A DNA stretch of 16,388 nt from an uncultured Clostridia bacterium (GCA_944391635.1 CALXUL010000012.1:1-16388), one strand, 5' to 3'. Counted from the stretch's first letter, positions 1 to 7,534 are shown. A program made the numbers and translations. The notes: generated from the sequence alone by a model not told the origin.

Positions 1-992
1 CCTATACACATACCTATATTTTCAAAAGTATGAAAAAGCAACATAGCTCCAACACCTACCGCAAGATTTCTGCCAAAATCATTCTGTGATTTTGATGCTA
101 CCAGAAAGCAGCGATATATTACAGCAAACAGTACTGCGCATACAGCCAATGCTCCAATAAACCCAAACTCTTCTGCTATTGTACTAAAGATAAAGTCAGT
201 ATGCTTTGCAGGCAAAAATCCAAGCTGATTTTGAGTACCATGCAAATAGCCCTTGCCAAAAAGACCGCCCGAACCTACCGCTATCTTAGACTGAATAACA
301 TTATATCCGCTGGCAAGCGGGTCAAGCTCAGGATTCAAAAAAACCTGTATTCTGTATTTTTGGTAAGAACTCAAAACAAACTTGTAAATAACCGGCAATG
401 ATGCAACAAATACCGCTGCGGCAGGGATTATATATTTCATCGGTATTCCTGCCGCAAAAACAACCACGGCAAATATGAACATAAATACCATCGCACTTCC
501 GGCGTCCGGCTGTAACATTATAAGAACAAGATATATCGCCAAATGTAGAACCAATGCTATAACAGAAGATAATTTTTTAAGTTTATTCCCGATGCGGGAT
601 AAATGATAACCAAAAGTTATAATAAACCCTACTTTGGCTATTTCAGCCGGCTGTATTCCGATAGGTCCAAACCGTATCCAGCTTTTTGCTCCGACCTCTT
701 CGGCGCCTGTACCGATTAACAATACCAACACAAGCAAAAAAATACTTATAAGAAAAATCGGCACAACAAGCAGATTATATTGTTCATAATCAAAAAAACT
801 CAAAAGAATCATTGCCGCCGCGCCTATTACAAACGCTCCAGCCTGTACCGCGATGTTAGACAAGCCTCCCATAGACAGAGTCGCCGAATACACTGCTATA
901 AGTCCCATAAGCGATGCAGCTATCGAAAAGCACATCAGCAACATATCAAATCCGCTGCGTTTATGCCGCAGCCGCATTGCCAAAAGTCCCAT
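1..992 (-). CDS. rodA: RodA, SEDS-family peptidoglycan glycosyltransferase (3'-truncated by window edge)
   Basis: This is the elongasome glycan polymerase that works with a class B PBP to build lateral wall. Translating the minus strand from the ATG at 992 gives about 330 residues of an integral membrane protein. SEDS hallmarks seen are GAKSWIRFGPIGIQPAEIAK (about 101-120), LQPDAGSA, LNPELDPLASGYNVIQSK, IAVGSGGLFGKG, and LGFLPAKHTDFIFSTIAEE; the Asp of HTD matches the catalytic Asp of RodA. The DPL-GYNVIQSKIAVGSGGLFGKG wording favours RodA over FtsW. The frame is still open at base 1, inside FENIGMCIG, so the conserved C-terminal part, usually GLMPVTGIPLPF, lies outside the window. An AGGAAG 12 bases upstream is a slightly distant ribosome binding site; the ATG at 977 is a less likely alternative start. 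Confidence 0.95.
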   Translation of the reverse strand, partial: MGLLAMRLRHKRSGFDMLLMCFSIAASLMGLIAVYSATLSMGGLSNIAVQAGAFVIGAAAMILLSFFDYEQYNLLVVPIFLISIFLLVLVLLIGTGAEEVGAKSWIRFGPIGIQPAEIAKVGFIITFGYHLSRIGNKLKKLSSVIALVLHLAIYLVLIMLQPDAGSAMVFMFIFAVVVFAAGIPMKYIIPAAAVFVASLPVIYKFVLSSYQKYRIQVFLNPELDPLASGYNVIQSKIAVGSGGLFGKGYLHGTQNQLGFLPAKHTDFIFSTIAEEFGFIGALAVCAVLFAVIYRCFLVASKSQNDFGRNLAVGVGAMLLFHTFENIGMCI

Positions 993-1039
993 TATCTGCT
1001 TTCACTTCCTTTTATTTGCTTAATTACTGTTATTTGTTT

Positions 1040-1068
1040 ATTATATACTATTCCCGTTATTATTTCAA
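1040..1068 (-). promoter_or_regulatory. sigma-A promoter for rodA
   Basis: Reading the minus strand, TTGAAA (1068-1063), a 17-base spacer and a perfect TATAAT (1045-1040) lie 48 bases upstream of the rodA ATG. Spacing and hexamers are near consensus. It belongs to the divergent region shared with the gene starting at 1255. Confidence 0.75.
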
Positions 1069-1159
1069 TAAATTATAGATATTTTGTTCTTTGTAAAATA
1101 TCTATTCGGTACATATAACTTTTAATTTTAAAGAAAGTATTAAATATATGCTATAATGC

Positions 1160-1188
1160 TTGACTTTTATTAAGTTTCGTGTTAAAAT
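1160..1188 (+). promoter_or_regulatory. sigma-A promoter for the 1255-6277 operon
   Basis: TTGACT (1160-1165), a 17-base spacer and TAAAAT (1183-1188) precede the ATG at 1255, giving a leader of about 60 bases. That is too short for an S-box or T-box, and I see no such motif. A TATAAT at 1202-1207 is an alternative -10 but lacks a good -35. The rest of 993-1254 is AT-rich with no gene visible. Confidence 0.65.
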
Positions 1189-1254
1189 ATGTATGATAAT
1201 TTATAATGGGTAAATTTATCTTTTACATATATTAATTGAAAGAAAGATGTTAAT

Positions 1255-2526
1255 ATGAGAAGAATAGAAACCAAATGTGTACAAAACGGCTATACGCCTA
1301 AAAACGGTGAACCAAGGGTTGTGCCTATTTATCAGAGCACAACATTTAAGTATGACAGCTGTGACTATATGGGTAAGCTGTTCGACTTAGAAGCTGACGG
1401 ATATTTTTATACCCGTCTTGCAAATCCCACTGTCGGATGTGTTGAAGAAAAAATATCCAGCCTTGAGGGCGGTGTAGGTGCTCTTATGACCTCTTCAGGT
1501 CAGGCTGCAACACTTCTTGCGGTAACAAATATCTGCACAGCAGGTCAGCACGTTGTATGTTCGGCAGCAGTATATGGCGGAAGCCTCAACCTTTTGGGCG
1601 TTACATTAAAGAAATTCGGCATAGAAACTACTTTTGTTGACCCTGATGCTTCTCTTGAAGAACTGCAAAAAGCTATTCGTCCCGAAACAAGGGTTGTAAT
1701 AGGTGAAACCATATCAAATCCTTCACTTGAGGTTCTTGATATTGAAAAATTTGCAACACTTGCACATAATAACAAAATACCCCTTATTGTTGACAATACC
1801 TTTGCAACACCTATTCTTTGCAGACCTATTGATTTTGGAGCAGATATAGTTATACATTCTACATCAAAATATATGGATGGACATGCTGTAAGTCTGGGCG
1901 GTGTAATTATCGACAGCGGAAATTTTGACTGGGAAGCAAGCGGTCTATTTGATGAGCTTACCACCCCTGATGAATCATATCATGGAATAATCTATACAAA
2001 AAAATTCGGAAAACAGGCATATATAACAAAGGCAAGGGCGCAGCTTATGCGTGATATGGGCGCAGCACCATCACCGCAAAATGCTTTTTTACTCAATTTA
2101 GGGCTTGAAACCCTTCACCTTCGCATGCGTGCACATTCTGATAATGCACTTAAGGTTGCTACATTCCTTGCAAATGATAAGAGGGTATCATGGGTTAATT
2201 ACCCTGGTCTTCCAGACAGCAAATATAAGGATCTTGTTAAAAAATATCTCCCCAACGGCACATCAGGGGTTGTATCTTTCGGTGTAAAAGGCGGCAGAGA
2301 AGCAGCTATTAAAACTCTCGACAGCCTCCGTCTTGCCGCAATAGTAACACACGTAGCAGACGCCCGCACCTGTGCGCTTCATCCTGCAAGCACTACCCAC
2401 AGACAGCTTACCGATGAACAGCTTTTAGAAGGCGGTATCGGTGCTGACCTTATCAGACTCTCGGTCGGTATAGAAAATGCTGCGGATATTATTGAGGACC
2501 TTGATGCCGCATTGGGCAATATCTGA
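1255..2526 (+). CDS. metY: O-acetylhomoserine sulfhydrylase (aminocarboxypropyltransferase), MetY type
   Basis: A PLP enzyme of the Cys/Met-metabolism family. Proteins of this type make homocysteine from O-acetylhomoserine and sulfide for methionine synthesis in the cytoplasm. The 423 residues fit the family's usual 420-430. Seen in the sequence: VPIYQSTTF near 23-31; YTRLANPT with the phosphate-contacting Tyr/Arg near 52-59; SSGQAA near 80-85; VDNTFATP; and the PLP lysine K205 in HSTSKYMDGH. The C-terminal LHPASTTHRQL is also a family signature. The long insert around residues 220-260 separates MetY-like enzymes from shorter cystathionine gamma-synthases and lyases. Methionine gamma-lyase activity cannot be excluded from sequence alone. 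It is the first gene of a probable five-gene operon, 19 bases ahead of the next. The ribosome binding site is weak (GAAAGAAAG). Confidence 0.88.
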   Translation: MRRIETKCVQNGYTPKNGEPRVVPIYQSTTFKYDSCDYMGKLFDLEADGYFYTRLANPTVGCVEEKISSLEGGVGALMTSSGQAATLLAVTNICTAGQHVVCSAAVYGGSLNLLGVTLKKFGIETTFVDPDASLEELQKAIRPETRVVIGETISNPSLEVLDIEKFATLAHNNKIPLIVDNTFATPILCRPIDFGADIVIHSTSKYMDGHAVSLGGVIIDSGNFDWEASGLFDELTTPDESYHGIIYTKKFGKQAYITKARAQLMRDMGAAPSPQNAFLLNLGLETLHLRMRAHSDNALKVATFLANDKRVSWVNYPGLPDSKYKDLVKKYLPNGTSGVVSFGVKGGREAAIKTLDSLRLAAIVTHVADARTCALHPASTTHRQLTDEQLLEGGIGADLIRLSVGIENAADIIEDLDAALGNI

Positions 2527-2545
2527 TTTCTGAAAGGAGTCATAA

Positions 2546-3235
2546 ATGAAAAAACGCAGTATACTCAGTACTCTACTTAGTATTCTACTTGGTATTCTTG
2601 CCGCAGGGGTTATAATATGTATTGCCGGATTCTTTCTTCTTAAATTCTGGCTTATCCCCAAATATACTGAAAAACTTGCCGAAAGCGGCAACAGTGAGCT
2701 TGTTGAGATAATAGAGAGCAATAATAATTTAGGCGCTTTTGCTACACTCGGTTCTCTTTTAGCAGACAAGGATGTATTAAACCTAATCTCTAACCTTGAC
2801 CGCGACAGTGCTACGGCTGTTCTTGAGGTTCTTGATACTCTTGATAAAGAATATGCCGAGCAAGGGGCTATTGTATCGACTGATGATACCTGGCAGGTAC
2901 CCGATTATATTCCTCCCCTTGTATCAAAACCTCAGCAGTCTACGTCCTCCCTTGCTACTCCTACACCGGAACCCCAAACAAATTCCTCGGGACCTGTCAC
3001 TCCATCCGGTGATACTGCATATGATCGTATTTCATCGGTTGCAAGCGCACAGGATATGGCAGATGGGCTAAAGATTATTGCAAAACTTGATATGGGCTAT
3101 GTTTCATCCTTGGTATCCGGCGGTCTTACCTCCTCCGAAAAATCTGAGCTGAAGGCTTACGTCACCTCCGTACTCTCGGGCTCAGAAATTTCACGGGCGC
3201 TTTCGCTTTATCGTCAATACAGTAAATATCTGTAA
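2546..3235 (+). CDS. Membrane-anchored protein of unknown function with Pro/Thr/Ser linker
   Basis: I do not recognise a named family. The 229 residues start after a good AAAGGAG. Residues about 7-33 form one long hydrophobic segment after MKKR, read as an uncleaved signal anchor. A helical stretch follows (about 40-110), with repeated acidic and leucine-rich segments such as ATAVLEVLDTLDKEYAEQ. Residues about 115-155 are a low-complexity Pro/Thr/Ser linker (ATPTPEPQ). A C-terminal helical module (about 155-229) ends in ELKAYVTSVLSGSEISRALS. That tail resembles, from memory, small helical modules ending in 'EEKAKAKEILK...ELYNKY' seen in other Firmicutes exported proteins; this is a loose likeness, not a family assignment. 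The C-terminal part is probably extracellular. It lies between metY and birA with 19- and 18-base gaps, so it is surely co-transcribed, but its neighbours do not suggest a function. Confidence 0.85.
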   Translation: MKKRSILSTLLSILLGILAAGVIICIAGFFLLKFWLIPKYTEKLAESGNSELVEIIESNNNLGAFATLGSLLADKDVLNLISNLDRDSATAVLEVLDTLDKEYAEQGAIVSTDDTWQVPDYIPPLVSKPQQSTSSLATPTPEPQTNSSGPVTPSGDTAYDRISSVASAQDMADGLKIIAKLDMGYVSSLVSGGLTSSEKSELKAYVTSVLSGSEISRALSLYRQYSKYL

Positions 3236-3253
3236 AACGGAGGGACTTATAAC

Positions 3254-4240
3254 ATGACAGTTAAGGACTCAGTACGGCAGATTCTTGAGGAAAATATTGG
3301 CTCCAGCTGTTCAGGCGAAGAGATTGCAGCCAAACTTTCAGTGACACGCGCAGCGGTATGGAAAGCCGTACGCGCGCTAATTGATGACGGGTGTATAATT
3401 ACATCTTGTCCGTCAAAAGGCTACACACTTATTCAGTCATCATTAAAGCCGTCTGCTGAAGCAATCAGAGCCGCCCTTCCTGCGGCTTTTAAGGATATCG
3501 AGATTATCGTGCTTGACAGCGTTGATTCTACCAACAATTATGCAAAAGCACATATGAGTAAAAATACTATGCTAATAGTTTCCTCTGAGCAAACAAACGG
3601 CAGAGGCAGAATGGGCAGACAATTCTATTCGCCGGCCGGAGGCGGAGTTTATTTTAGTGTAGTAATCCATCCGTCAGAATGGCAAAAAAATCTCACCCTA
3701 ATCACCGTAGCTGCGGCTGTTTCGGCAGCACGCGCAATCGAGCATTCCACTAAAGAACGGGCACAGATTAAATGGGTAAATGACATATTCCTTAATAACC
3801 GAAAAGTTTGCGGCATATTAAGTGAAGCAGTATTCGGTGTTGAATCCGGTACAATTGACTCAGTAATAGTCGGCACAGGTATAAATCTATGCACAAAAAA
3901 TGAAGATTTTCCAGAACCGCTGCATAATATTGCAGGCTCGGTGTTTCCAGAAAATACCACTGTCAGTGCTATTGTAGCAGATGCCGTCGCTAACTTGCTG
4001 TCATTTCTGACATCCATATCTGAAAATGAACTTATTAACGAATATCGAAAACGCCTTTTTATACTTGGCAAAAGGGTGTCATACACCAAAAACAAAACTA
4101 CACATACCGGTATTGCGGAAGATATAAATAACCTTGGCAATCTTATTATACGGCTGGATGACGGTAATACCGATATTTTGTCAGCCGGTGAAATTTCGCT
4201 GTCAAGTGCAGCTATTGCGGAGAGTTTAAAAAATGAGTAA
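3254..4240 (+). CDS. birA: BirA, bifunctional biotin-protein ligase / biotin-operon repressor
   Basis: It forms biotinyl-5'-AMP, transfers biotin to carboxylase carrier domains, and with the N-terminal domain can repress biotin genes. The 328 residues match the bifunctional class. Residues about 4-55 are a winged helix (GEEIAAKLSVTRAAVWKAVR, then a wing with GYTL). The ligase core has SVDSTNNYAK near 90, NGRGRMGR (115-122) for the biotinyl-AMP loop, GGGVYFSVVIHP, KWVNDIF with the key lysine K173, CGILSE and VIVGTGINL. A C-terminal SH3-like domain starts near 270. The start has ACGGAGGG 9 bases upstream. The 3' end overlaps ktrB by 8 bases. No biotin synthesis or transport gene lies nearby, so any repressed operon must be elsewhere. 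Confidence 0.94.
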   Translation: MTVKDSVRQILEENIGSSCSGEEIAAKLSVTRAAVWKAVRALIDDGCIITSCPSKGYTLIQSSLKPSAEAIRAALPAAFKDIEIIVLDSVDSTNNYAKAHMSKNTMLIVSSEQTNGRGRMGRQFYSPAGGGVYFSVVIHPSEWQKNLTLITVAAAVSAARAIEHSTKERAQIKWVNDIFLNNRKVCGILSEAVFGVESGTIDSVIVGTGINLCTKNEDFPEPLHNIAGSVFPENTTVSAIVADAVANLLSFLTSISENELINEYRKRLFILGKRVSYTKNKTTHTGIAEDINNLGNLIIRLDDGNTDILSAGEISLSSAAIAESLKNE

Positions 4241-5606
4241 AGAAGTTAAACGTACTTTATCAACTACACAAATTATACTTATAGGTTTTTTTCTTGTAAT
4301 AATAGCCGGCGCAATTCTTCTTACTTTGCCCATTTCCAGTGCAAGTGGGGAATGGACCGGGTTTTTAGACGCAGCTTTTACATCCGCTACTGCACTATGC
4401 GTTACAGGACTTGTAGTTGTAGACACTGCATCATATTGGAGCTTATTCGGAAAAATTGTTATCCTTGTGCTTATCCAGCTCGGAGGGCTTGGAATAGTAA
4501 GCCTCACCACAGGGTTTATGCTTATTATCGGAAGGAGGGTAACTCTTCGCGACCGACTTCTTTTAGAAGACGCATTTAACCTCGGTACATTGCGTGGCTT
4601 GCTCCGGTTTTTAATACGTATGTTTAAATACACAGTATTTTTTGAACTTATAGGCATTGTGTTATACCTTTTTGTGTTTATCCCGGACTACGGTTTTGCA
4701 AAAGGCTTATGGGCGGCACTGTTTACGTCCGTTTCCGCATTTTGCAATGCCGGGCTTGATATAATAGGTCCTACCAGCCTCGTACCATACGCTGATAATC
4801 CTTTAATTATTATCACTACAAGTTTCCTAATAATCTCCGGAGGTTTAGGATTTCTTGTATGGTGGGATATTTCCCGGACTTTTCACACCGTAATAAAAAG
4901 ACGTTTTTCTGGCGAACAACTTTTTACCAGACTTACTCTACATTCAAAAGTCGTAATTCTTATGACAGTTATGCTTATAATACTCGGTACTGCACTATTT
5001 CTGATTTTGGAATATAATAATTCAGAAACAATGGGAAAAATGAACTTTTTTAATAAAATCCTTTCTTCATTTTTCCAGTCGGTAACAGTACGTACTGCAG
5101 GTTTTGCATCAGTGCCGCAGGAAAATCTGACTGATGCGTCTGCTCTTGTAAGCATGATTCTTATGTTTATAGGTGGCTCTCCGATAGGTACTGCAGGCGG
5201 TGTGAAAACCACCACTGTTGCAGTTTTAATGATCACTGCGGCAAGCTTTAGCGCCGGGCGCAAAAGTCCGACAGTGTTCGGACGTACGCTTCCTGACGAT
5301 ACCTTGAAAAAAGCTCTTACAGTATTTATTGTAAGTTTCTGTGTATTGATAAGTGCAGTAATTCTCCTCCTTGCAACACAGAGCGAGGGCAGCTTTATTG
5401 ATATTGCTTTTGAAACGGTCAGTGCACTCGGCACAGTCGGATTATCTAGGGCATATTCACCATCGCTTAATGCAATCGGACGCATAATAATTATCGTATG
5501 CATGTATCTTGGCAGAGTGGGACCTATTTCAATGGTCATCGCACTCAGCAACAGTAAACGCAAACCTCATACAGTTTTCCCTGAAGAAAATCTCAGGGTA
5601 GGATAA
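4233..5606 (+). CDS. ktrB: KtrB, potassium-translocating subunit of the KtrAB uptake system
   Basis: Membrane subunit of Ktr-type potassium uptake (Trk/Ktr/HKT superfamily). The 457 residues fit KtrB. All four pore-loop repeats are visible, with their filter glycines: LCVTGLVV (G59), FCNAGLDI (G174), VRTAGFAS (G290) and LGTVGLSR (G403). IGGSPIGTAGGVKTTT after the third pore is the usual intramembrane gate loop region. The ATG overlaps the end of birA by 8 bases, and a GGAGAG inside birA lies 8 bases upstream, which suggests translational coupling. KtrA follows after 23 bases, so KtrB is a better name than TrkH, which usually pairs with a two-domain TrkA. Sodium coupling, known for KtrB, cannot be seen in the sequence. 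Confidence 0.93.
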   Translation: MSKEVKRTLSTTQIILIGFFLVIIAGAILLTLPISSASGEWTGFLDAAFTSATALCVTGLVVVDTASYWSLFGKIVILVLIQLGGLGIVSLTTGFMLIIGRRVTLRDRLLLEDAFNLGTLRGLLRFLIRMFKYTVFFELIGIVLYLFVFIPDYGFAKGLWAALFTSVSAFCNAGLDIIGPTSLVPYADNPLIIITTSFLIISGGLGFLVWWDISRTFHTVIKRRFSGEQLFTRLTLHSKVVILMTVMLIILGTALFLILEYNNSETMGKMNFFNKILSSFFQSVTVRTAGFASVPQENLTDASALVSMILMFIGGSPIGTAGGVKTTTVAVLMITAASFSAGRKSPTVFGRTLPDDTLKKALTVFIVSFCVLISAVILLLATQSEGSFIDIAFETVSALGTVGLSRAYSPSLNAIGRIIIIVCMYLGRVGPISMVIALSNSKRKPHTVFPEENLRVG

Positions 5607-5629
5607 TATTATAAAGGAGTATTTTATAT

Positions 5630-6277
5630 ATGACAAAAAAATCTTTTGCAGTCCTTGGTTTGGGAAAATTCGGCAAAAGCGTTGCCATTGAACTGTCAAA
5701 TGCCGGCGCCGAGGTTTTAGCAGTGGATGAAAATGAAGAGTTAGTCCAGGAAATAGCACCATTTGTTGAATGCGCTATGAAGGGTGATGTATGTGATATT
5801 TCCGTACTTTCAGAGCTTGGGCTTTCAAACATGGATGCGGTTGTAGTTGCTACTTCAGGAAGTCTTGATGCAAGCGTTACCGCGACCATTTTTGCCAAAG
5901 AAGAAGGCGTACCTGTTATTGTTGCCAAAGCACAAAATGAAATACAGTCGCGTATACTAAAAAAAGTAGGCGCAGACAGAGTTCTTATTCCGGAGCATGA
6001 AAGCGGCGTCCGGGTTGCAAGAAGCCTATTTTCAGAATATTTTATTGACTTCATTGAGCTTTCCGACCGGCTTAGACTTATAGAGGCGGCATTAAAGCCG
6101 GAATGGGCTGGCAAAACACTTGCTGAACTTAATCTTAGAAAAAAACATAATATTAACGTTGTGGGTATAAGAGAGAACGGAAATTTAAAAGTAAATGTAG
6201 ACCCAGACCGCCCGCTTCCTCCCGGTTGCAGCCTGCTGCTTATTGCAGACCGGCGTGAGCTTGCTCATCTTAGCTAA
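5630..6277 (+). CDS. ktrA: KtrA, cytoplasmic RCK regulatory subunit of potassium uptake
   Basis: The 215 residues have the one-RCK_N, one-RCK_C layout of KtrA, half the size of E. coli TrkA. RCK_N begins with the Rossmann motif GLGKFG (G10, G12, G15). An acidic D33-E34 ends beta-2 (AVDENEE), as expected for ribose binding, and GDVCD and VVVATSGSLDASV follow. KtrA rings bind ATP/ADP and gate KtrB. The RCK_C domain (about 135-215, PEWAGKTLAELNLRKKHNIN...PLPPGCSLLLIAD) is the part that binds c-di-AMP in Bacillus and Staphylococcus homologues; this would be an inference here. The start has AAAGGAG about 10 bases upstream. It is the last gene of the operon; the terminator lies about 225 bases downstream. 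Confidence 0.93.
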   Translation: MTKKSFAVLGLGKFGKSVAIELSNAGAEVLAVDENEELVQEIAPFVECAMKGDVCDISVLSELGLSNMDAVVVATSGSLDASVTATIFAKEEGVPVIVAKAQNEIQSRILKKVGADRVLIPEHESGVRVARSLFSEYFIDFIELSDRLRLIEAALKPEWAGKTLAELNLRKKHNINVVGIRENGNLKVNVDPDRPLPPGCSLLLIADRRELAHLS

Positions 6278-6502
6278 GAAGTAAAACATAAATAATATGT
6301 GTATCAAGCCGTTCACACCACAACAAATTTAGCTGGCTCAAATTTAGCTTAACATCGTGAGATTATTTTATTTACGATTTGCGAAAATGGCATATAAATA
6401 TGCTTCGATTTATCCCCAGCAATATGAAAGGTTATGGGAAAATCATAGACTTGGGTCAAATTTTTGAAATCAATTTCTGATTTAACATCATTTATTTCAA
6501 CA
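6278..6502. other. Non-coding gap with an 11-bp direct repeat
   Basis: No convincing gene is present between the ktrA stop and the shared terminator. The exact 11-mer CAAATTTAGCT occurs at 6324-6334 and again at 6339-6349, a 15-base period. The gap is AT-rich and may simply be the 3' untranslated region of the ktrA transcript. Confidence 0.4.
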
Positions 6503-6538
6503 AAAAAACTCGCGGCATAAAAATGCCGCGAGTTTTTT
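6503..6538. terminator. Bidirectional intrinsic terminator between ktrA and the noc-like gene
   Basis: A perfect 16-bp stem (6503-6518 with 6523-6538) closes a 4-base AAAA loop. Its core is CTCGCGGCAT/ATGCCGCGAG, flanked by A6 on the left and T6 on the right, so it can end both convergent transcripts. It overlaps the last bases of the noc-like stop codon. Confidence 0.93.
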
Positions 6539-7346
6539 AAGAATTAGGGGCAGTCTTTACAATTATTCTGTATTCAACTCCCCATTCATATTCCTTTTTT
6601 TCCATATCTGCTGGTGTGCCTGATTCTCGTATGAGATTTAATGCACGTTTTACCGTATTGGTAAACATCCTAAAATCTCCTCTGCTGGAAACCTTAATAT
6701 TTTGGTGTGTTTCACGCTGTGTTTTTAGCATTGAGTGTACAAGATCTTCGGTTTGTGAAACATTGAGCTTTTTTCTGCAAACCTCTCTTGCTGCACGCAT
6801 CTGGCTTTCTTCGTCCGACAAATGTAGCAGCGCCCTTGCATGTCTTTCACTCAGCCCATACTCCCTGATAAGCCTTTTCACCTGCGGTGTGAGCCGTAAA
6901 AGTCTCAGCTTATTCGCTACCGTTGACTGAGATTTCCCAAGCTTCCTGGCAAGCTCCTCTTGGGTCATACCCTTATCATGAATCAATTTCCTATAACCTT
7001 CTGCTATCTCAAAAAAGCATAAATCCTCACGCTGCAAATTCTCCAGCAGCGCTATGAGCGCCGATTTTTCCTCATCCGCATTAATAATAATCGCAGGTAT
7101 AGTATCGAGTCCAACATTTTCCGCTGCCCGGAACCTGCGCTCACCTGCAACTATTTCATATCCGTCAAATACTTTTCGTACAGTAATCGGCTGTATAACG
7201 CCAAATTCTTCAATAGACGCCGCCAGCTCTTCCATTCCGATAGAATCAAAATATTTTCTCGGCTGGTTAGGGTTCGGATGGATTTTATAAATCGGCAGGC
7301 TTATCACCCGTACCTGGTCATCCTGCCTTTTCCTGAACATTGGCAA
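6537..7346 (-). CDS. noc: Noc-like ParB-family CTPase/DNA-binding protein (nucleoid occlusion)
   Basis: ParB/Spo0J/Noc family protein of 269 residues. ParB N-domain: NPNQPRKYF near 25-33, then GERRFRA (68-74), the CTP-binding motif; ENLQRED (102-108) follows. The HTH at about 128-150 contains GKSQSTVANKLRLLRL, which reads like Noc rather than Spo0J; Spo0J proteins usually have 'RPHIAN' there. The adjacent rsmG also fits the Bacillus rsmG-noc order. Noc binds NBS sites and keeps division away from the nucleoid. The N-terminal region before the ParB fold is very short (MPMFRKRQDD), so the membrane-binding amphipathic helix of Bacillus Noc is reduced or absent. I chose the TTG start at 7346 because AGGAGG is 8 bases upstream; the ATG at 7340 would be 14 away. 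No parA follows; a terminator does. A plain ParB remains possible. Confidence 0.85.
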   Translation of the reverse strand: MPMFRKRQDDQVRVISLPIYKIHPNPNQPRKYFDSIGMEELAASIEEFGVIQPITVRKVFDGYEIVAGERRFRAAENVGLDTIPAIIINADEEKSALIALLENLQREDLCFFEIAEGYRKLIHDKGMTQEELARKLGKSQSTVANKLRLLRLTPQVKRLIREYGLSERHARALLHLSDEESQMRAAREVCRKKLNVSQTEDLVHSMLKTQRETHQNIKVSSRGDFRMFTNTVKRALNLIRESGTPADMEKKEYEWGVEYRIIVKTAPNS

Positions 7347-7354
7347 AAAGCCCG

Positions 7355-7360
7355 CCTCCT
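7355..7360 (-). promoter_or_regulatory. Ribosome binding site selecting the TTG start of the noc-like gene
   Basis: AGGAGG on the minus strand ends 8 bases before TTG (7346-7344). The first in-frame ATG, at 7340, would have a 14-base gap. Spacing therefore favours the TTG. Confidence 0.75.
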
Positions 7361-7385
7361 TTCATTATTATACAAGGTGGAAGGT

Positions 7386-7468
7386 GTAAGACGGCTTAGC
7401 GATGGGGGTCACACACCGCAAGATTGGGAGCATACGGTATGTATTTTGGGACCGCTCTGCCGCCTTAC
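7386..7468 (-). promoter_or_regulatory. Structured 5' leader RNA of the noc-like mRNA, family unknown
   Basis: On the minus strand GUAAGGCGGC (7468-7459) pairs over 10 bp with GCCGUCUUAC (7395-7386), with a single G-U wobble. Read from the plus strand the same position is an A-C mismatch, so the fold belongs to the minus-strand RNA. Inside it, AGCG/CGCU (7456-7453 with 7401-7398), a possible GGUC/GACC (sharing one base with that pair) and a CATAC-C-GTATG inverted repeat (7431-7441) can nest. The first paired base is the predicted transcription start. About 25 bases separate the helix from the ribosome binding site. I compared it by memory with SRP, 6S, c-di-GMP, fluoride, preQ1 and THF RNAs and see no match. 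Regulatory function is an inference. Confidence 0.5.
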
Positions 7469-7474
7469 AAACCC

Positions 7475-7502
7475 ATTATACCATGTTATATAATTTTTGG
7501 AA
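7475..7502 (-). promoter_or_regulatory. Extended -10 promoter for the noc-like gene
   Basis: The minus strand has TGG directly before TATAAT (7483-7475), a TGnTATAAT extended -10. A weak -35 (TTCCAA, 7502-7497) sits 16 bases upstream. The predicted start is near 7468. It lies in the gap after rsmG, so the noc-like gene can be transcribed independently of rsmG. Confidence 0.7.
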
Positions 7503-7534
7503 GCTTTTTCGTATGACCGCATTCGACAGCGTTT

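Noticed and set aside
1545..1964. Long open frames antisense to metY, birA, ktrB, ktrA, PBP and mgtE
   Set aside because: They lie wholly opposite well-conserved genes, lack ribosome binding sites and have no recognisable motifs, so they are shadows of the real coding strand.
6387..6467. Possible 26-residue peptide (MAYKYASIYPQQYERLWENH and so on) downstream of ktrA
   Set aside because: It has no ribosome binding site, no promoter of its own and no recognisable homology. The upstream frame is closed by a TAG at 6345.
7386..7468. Known structured RNA (SRP RNA, 6S RNA, tRNA or a standard riboswitch) in the noc leader
   Set aside because: The GGAAGGAAGCAGC-type SRP loop, tRNA arms and the conserved cores of the riboswitches I can recall are absent, and the size does not fit 6S RNA.
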